Shown here piece by piece: positions 61,533-64,000 of a DNA stretch of 64,000 nt. Source of the stretch: Brevundimonas subvibrioides ATCC 15264. GTDB taxonomy: Bacteria; Pseudomonadota; Alphaproteobacteria; Caulobacterales; Caulobacteraceae. The notes beneath the pieces were generated by a model that was given only the letters and a program-made list of their open reading frames with translations, ran no database searches and had not been told where the DNA came from. Location of the stretch: assembly GCF_000144605.1 (NCBI RefSeq), contig NC_014375.1, positions 2,294,001-2,358,000 of the forward strand, written 5' to 3'. Each line of letters opens with the position of its first letter. Position 1 is the first letter of the stretch. A program made the position numbers and the translations under genes.

Positions 61533-61562
61533 AAAAAAGCCGCCCCTTGCGGAGCGGCTTCT
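61533..61562. terminator. Intrinsic terminator, strongest on the minus strand
   Basis: An AAGCCGC/GCGGCTT stem with a C-rich and purine loop lies between two convergent genes. On the minus strand it is followed by TTTTTT, a strong release signal for the SH3/glycine-zipper gene. On the plus strand the T-run is weaker. Confidence 0.8.
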
Positions 61563-61617
61563 TCCCTGGATTGGTGGCCCGGCAAGGCCGCGATGGGCCG
61601 CCGGGCCGGCGTCCGGC

Positions 61618-62097
61618 TCAGTACGGCGAGACGTAGTTGGCGTTGACCCAACCGCCACCGGCGATCTGGACCCACTCACCCTGCGAGCCGACGGCCGTGA
61701 AGGGCTGGCCCGCCGACAGGCTGCCGGCCTGGCGATAGTTGGTGCCCGGACCCGAACGGATGCGCAGGTTGGACGAGGCGCGATACTGGGCGCCGCTCGA
61801 GCTGGCCTGGCTGTTGACGCGGGCGCGTTGCTGGTTGCAGCCGATGTAGGACCCGGCCGCGGCACCCGCACCGGCGCCGGCAAGGGCGCCCAGTCCGCGT
61901 TCGTTGCTCGAGATCCGGCTGCCGGCCAGGGCCCCGAGGGCGCCGCCGATCAGGGCACCAGCGGTCTGACGGCCTCCGGGGGCGTCGCAGCTGGTGATGC
62001 CGTTCGACTGCTGGGCCGAGGCGGTCATCGGCGCGGCGGTGACCAGCGCGGCCAGGGCGGCGGCGGTGGCCAAGGTGGTGTTCATGATCTTCGACAT
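61618..62097 (-). CDS. SH3-domain protein with glycine-zipper segment
   Basis: The 159-residue protein has a signal peptide (up to TASAQ), a glycine-zipper stretch (AGALIGGALGALAGSRI, LGALAGAGAGAAAGSYIG) and a C-terminal bacterial SH3 domain starting RASSNLRIRSGPGTNYR. It is exported and probably associates with the envelope or murein. The ATG at 62097 has a GGAGAG ribosome site; an ATG at 62109 is in frame. A terminator lies downstream. Confidence 0.82.
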   Translation of the reverse strand: MSKIMNTTLATAAALAALVTAAPMTASAQQSNGITSCDAPGGRQTAGALIGGALGALAGSRISSNERGLGALAGAGAGAAAGSYIGCNQQRARVNSQASSSGAQYRASSNLRIRSGPGTNYRQAGSLSAGQPFTAVGSQGEWVQIAGGGWVNANYVSPY

Positions 62098-62201
62098 GGC
62101 TCTCTCCATTCATCGAGGTTGGTCGATGTCAGGCATAATGCGCCATGCCGCCTGAAGGCTCCCCAAGCCTTGCCGTTGTTTTCGGTTCATCTAGATGAAC
62201 G

Positions 62202-63872
62202 CTATCCAGCCAGCTCTCCGTTCGCGCCCGCCTCGATCAGCCGGATGGTCTGCGGCAGGCCGTAGATCGCCGCGAACGAGCCGAAGCGCGGGCCCTGCGA
62301 GGCCCCCAGCAGCACCTCGTACAGCGCCGCGAACCAGCCGCGCAGGGGCTCGAAGGCGTGTTCCTTGCCCACGGCATAGACCTCGCCCTGGATCAGCTCG
62401 CCGTCGGTCGTGTCCGCCGGCAGGGCCTTCAGCCGCGCCGCCAAGTCCAGCAGCGCCGCCTTTTCCCGGTCGTCCGGCAGGCGGTACGACTTCGTCGGCT
62501 TCACGAAGTCCTCGTAGTAGTTCAGCGCCCGGTCCATCAGCCCGTCCAGCACGGGCTCGTTCTCGGCCGTGGCTTGCGGCAGGTACTTGGCGAAATAGGC
62601 CCACAGCTGGGCCTTGGATGAGGCGTTGGCCACGCCGACCAGGTTCAGCAGCAGGGCGAACGACACCGGCGAGGCGACCTTCGGCGGCGCGCCCGCGTGG
62701 ATCGACCAGACCGCGTTGTCGATCTGTTTGGCCGGCTCCTGCGAGCCATAGGCGTCGATGGCCCCCAGATAGTCGTCGATGGCGCGGGGGATGACGTTGA
62801 AGTGCAGGCTCTTGGCCGACTTCGGCGACTGGAACATGTACCAGCTCAAGGATTCGGGCGTGCCGTAGCGCAGCCACTGGTCCATGGTCAGGCCGTTGCC
62901 CTTGGACTTGGAGATCTTCTTGCCCTCGACGTCGAGGAAGAGCTCGTAGTTGAAGCCTTCGGGCGGAACGCCGCCCAGCGCCCGGCACACCTTCGACGAC
63001 TCGCGCACGCTCTCGATCAGGTCCTTGCCCGACATCTCGTAGTCGACGTCCAGCGCGGTCCAGCGCATGGCCCAGTCGGGCTTCCATTGCAGCTTCACAT
63101 GACCGCCCGTGACCGGCAGTTCGGTGCGCCCGCCCGCCGGGTCGTCGAACACGATCGTGCCCTTCTCGACGTTCCGCTCCAGCGTCGGCACCTGCAGGAC
63201 GTGGCCGGTGATCGGGCTGACCGGCAGGAAGGGCGAATAGGTCTCGCGCCGCTCGGGGCCCAGCGTCGGCAGCATGATCGCCTGGACGGCGTCGAAACGC
63301 TCCAGCAGGCGCAGAAGCACCGCGTCGAACCGGCCGGACCGATAGGTCTCGGTCGAGCTCATGAACTCGTAGTCGAAGCCGAACCCGTCGAGGAAGGCCC
63401 GCAGCCGCGCGTTGTTGTGGGCGCCGAAGCTGTCGTGAGTCCCGAACGGATCGCGCACCCGCGTCAGCGACAGATGCAGGTCTTCGGCCAGCATCTCCGG
63501 GTTGGGCACGCCCTCAGGGACTTTCCGCAGTCCGTCCATGTCGTCCGAGAAGGCGATCAGCCGCGTCGGCCAATGGTCGCCGGTCAGGGCGCGGAAGGCG
63601 TTGCGCACCATGGTCGTGCGCGCCACTTCGCCGAAGGTCCCCATGTGCGGCAGGCCGGACGGACCGTAGCCGGTCTCCAGCACCACCGGCCGCTGCAGCG
63701 CTTCGAAGGTCGCCAGGGCCTCGTCCGCCTTGCCGGCGTCGATCAGCAGTTTCGCCGCGTCCCGGTCCGAGTCCGACAGGCGCTTCTTCAGGACGTGGTC
63801 CAGCAGGGCGCGGGCCTGTTCGAAGGGCCAGGACCTGGCGTCGCGCGCGAGGGTTTCGAGGTTCTGCAGCAT
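62202..63872 (-). CDS. lysK: Lysyl-tRNA synthetase, class I
   Basis: The 556-residue enzyme belongs to class I (not the class II LysS of E. coli). The HIGH-like motif is YGPSGLPHMGTF, the KMSKS-like motif is KKISKSKGN, and an alpha-helix cage domain makes up the C-terminus. It charges tRNA-Lys. Class I LysRS is common in alphaproteobacteria. The start ATG at 63872 matches the usual N-terminus; no second lysyl-tRNA synthetase lies in this window. Confidence 0.95.
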   Translation of the reverse strand: MLQNLETLARDARSWPFEQARALLDHVLKKRLSDSDRDAAKLLIDAGKADEALATFEALQRPVVLETGYGPSGLPHMGTFGEVARTTMVRNAFRALTGDHWPTRLIAFSDDMDGLRKVPEGVPNPEMLAEDLHLSLTRVRDPFGTHDSFGAHNNARLRAFLDGFGFDYEFMSSTETYRSGRFDAVLLRLLERFDAVQAIMLPTLGPERRETYSPFLPVSPITGHVLQVPTLERNVEKGTIVFDDPAGGRTELPVTGGHVKLQWKPDWAMRWTALDVDYEMSGKDLIESVRESSKVCRALGGVPPEGFNYELFLDVEGKKISKSKGNGLTMDQWLRYGTPESLSWYMFQSPKSAKSLHFNVIPRAIDDYLGAIDAYGSQEPAKQIDNAVWSIHAGAPPKVASPVSFALLLNLVGVANASSKAQLWAYFAKYLPQATAENEPVLDGLMDRALNYYEDFVKPTKSYRLPDDREKAALLDLAARLKALPADTTDGELIQGEVYAVGKEHAFEPLRGWFAALYEVLLGASQGPRFGSFAAIYGLPQTIRLIEAGANGELAG

Positions 63873-63921
63873 GGGCCGGGGTTTGCAGCCTCAGCGCCCG
63901 ACGGTCAACGCCAAGCCTGTA

Positions 63922-64000
63922 TCAGCGACGCCCGACGGCCCAGGCCACCACGGCCATCCCCGCCCCGACGATCAGGGCATCCTCGATCAGGCCGCTGTTG
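63922..64000 (-). CDS. DUF4126-like membrane protein (C-terminal end, partial)
   Basis: A frame on the minus strand enters from the right edge and ends at a TGA at 63922-63924. It encodes the last 25 residues, starting NSGLIEDALIVGAG and ending WAVGRR, a short hydrophobic helix like that ending DUF4126 proteins. The rest lies outside the window, so the family call is weak. Confidence 0.5.
   Translation of the reverse strand, partial: NSGLIEDALIVGAGMAVVAWAVGRR

Overview
The window reads as a chromosome segment of a high-GC alphaproteobacterium of the order Caulobacterales, most likely Brevundimonas or a close relative. The reasons are a TipN-like polarity protein (a Caulobacterales protein), a split cobalamin-dependent methionine synthase, a class I lysyl-tRNA synthetase, a SigF/NrsF-type ECF sigma and anti-sigma pair, an Oar-like TonB-dependent receptor, and gene-dense GC-rich coding sequence with frequent ATGA or TGATG stop-start overlaps. 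No transposase, integrase, phage structural gene, CRISPR array, rRNA or tRNA was recognised, so this is ordinary core chromosome rather than a mobile island.

Layout. 1-8.6 kb: an endonuclease/exonuclease/phosphatase protein convergent with a phospholipase D protein, a small membrane peptide gene, tipN, a pyroglutamyl-peptidase-like protein that has lost its catalytic residues, an MFS transporter, a DUF423 protein and a proline iminopeptidase. 8.9-15.5 kb: the rod-shape cluster mreB-mreC-mreD-mrdA-rodA on the minus strand, preceded by a coiled-coil protein. 15.7-23.3 kb: glutathione transferase, VTT-family membrane protein, aminotransferase, polyprenyl diphosphate synthase, tRNA/rRNA-type methyltransferase, amidohydrolase, a 2OG-Fe(II) oxygenase and an SDR. 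23.3-24.5 kb: an ECF sigma factor and its membrane anti-sigma NrsF, behind a promoter that matches the SigF consensus. 24.6-30.8 kb: ettA with a strong terminator, then an osmoregulated-glucan-type group (opgH-like glucosyltransferase, DUF998, OpgC-like acyltransferase) and a chagasin-like inhibitor lipoprotein. 30.9-38.5 kb: a 2-hydroxyacid dehydrogenase, a DUF6065 protein and a tightly coupled methionine operon (ArsR-methyltransferase regulator, metF, metH split in two) driven from a perfect 28-bp palindrome.

38.6-48 kb: a secreted hypothetical protein, a large TonB-dependent receptor, a TIGR01244 protein, a 49-residue lipoprotein with a TTG start, an MBL-fold hydrolase, a DUF1499 protein, an acyl-CoA ligase and two tandem paralogous lipoproteins. 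48-55.2 kb: a TetR/SMR divergent pair, udk, a second TetR regulator, pdxH, a J-domain relative lacking HPD, aroC, a minimal M50-like membrane protein, a small lipoprotein and queE/queC. 55.3-64 kb: a soluble hybrid histidine kinase, a repeat-filled 460-bp gap, an MBL-fold DNA exonuclease, two tandem hotdog thioesterases, two tandem paralogous helical proteins, a small membrane protein, an S24 repressor-like regulator, an SH3/glycine-zipper protein, lysyl-tRNA synthetase and the end of a DUF4126-like gene.

The clearest regulatory logic is in three places: the SigF-type promoter that overlaps the start of its own sigma gene, the palindrome that abuts the start codon of the methionine-cycle regulator, and a compact set of repeats in front of opgH. 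I did not find a wholly new multi-gene system. The least explained items are the pseudo-peptidase at 5453, the duplicated lipoproteins at 46686/47372, the paired AVGPL-x-KPDD proteins at 59530/59962 and the GANTC-rich repeat cluster at 20353.
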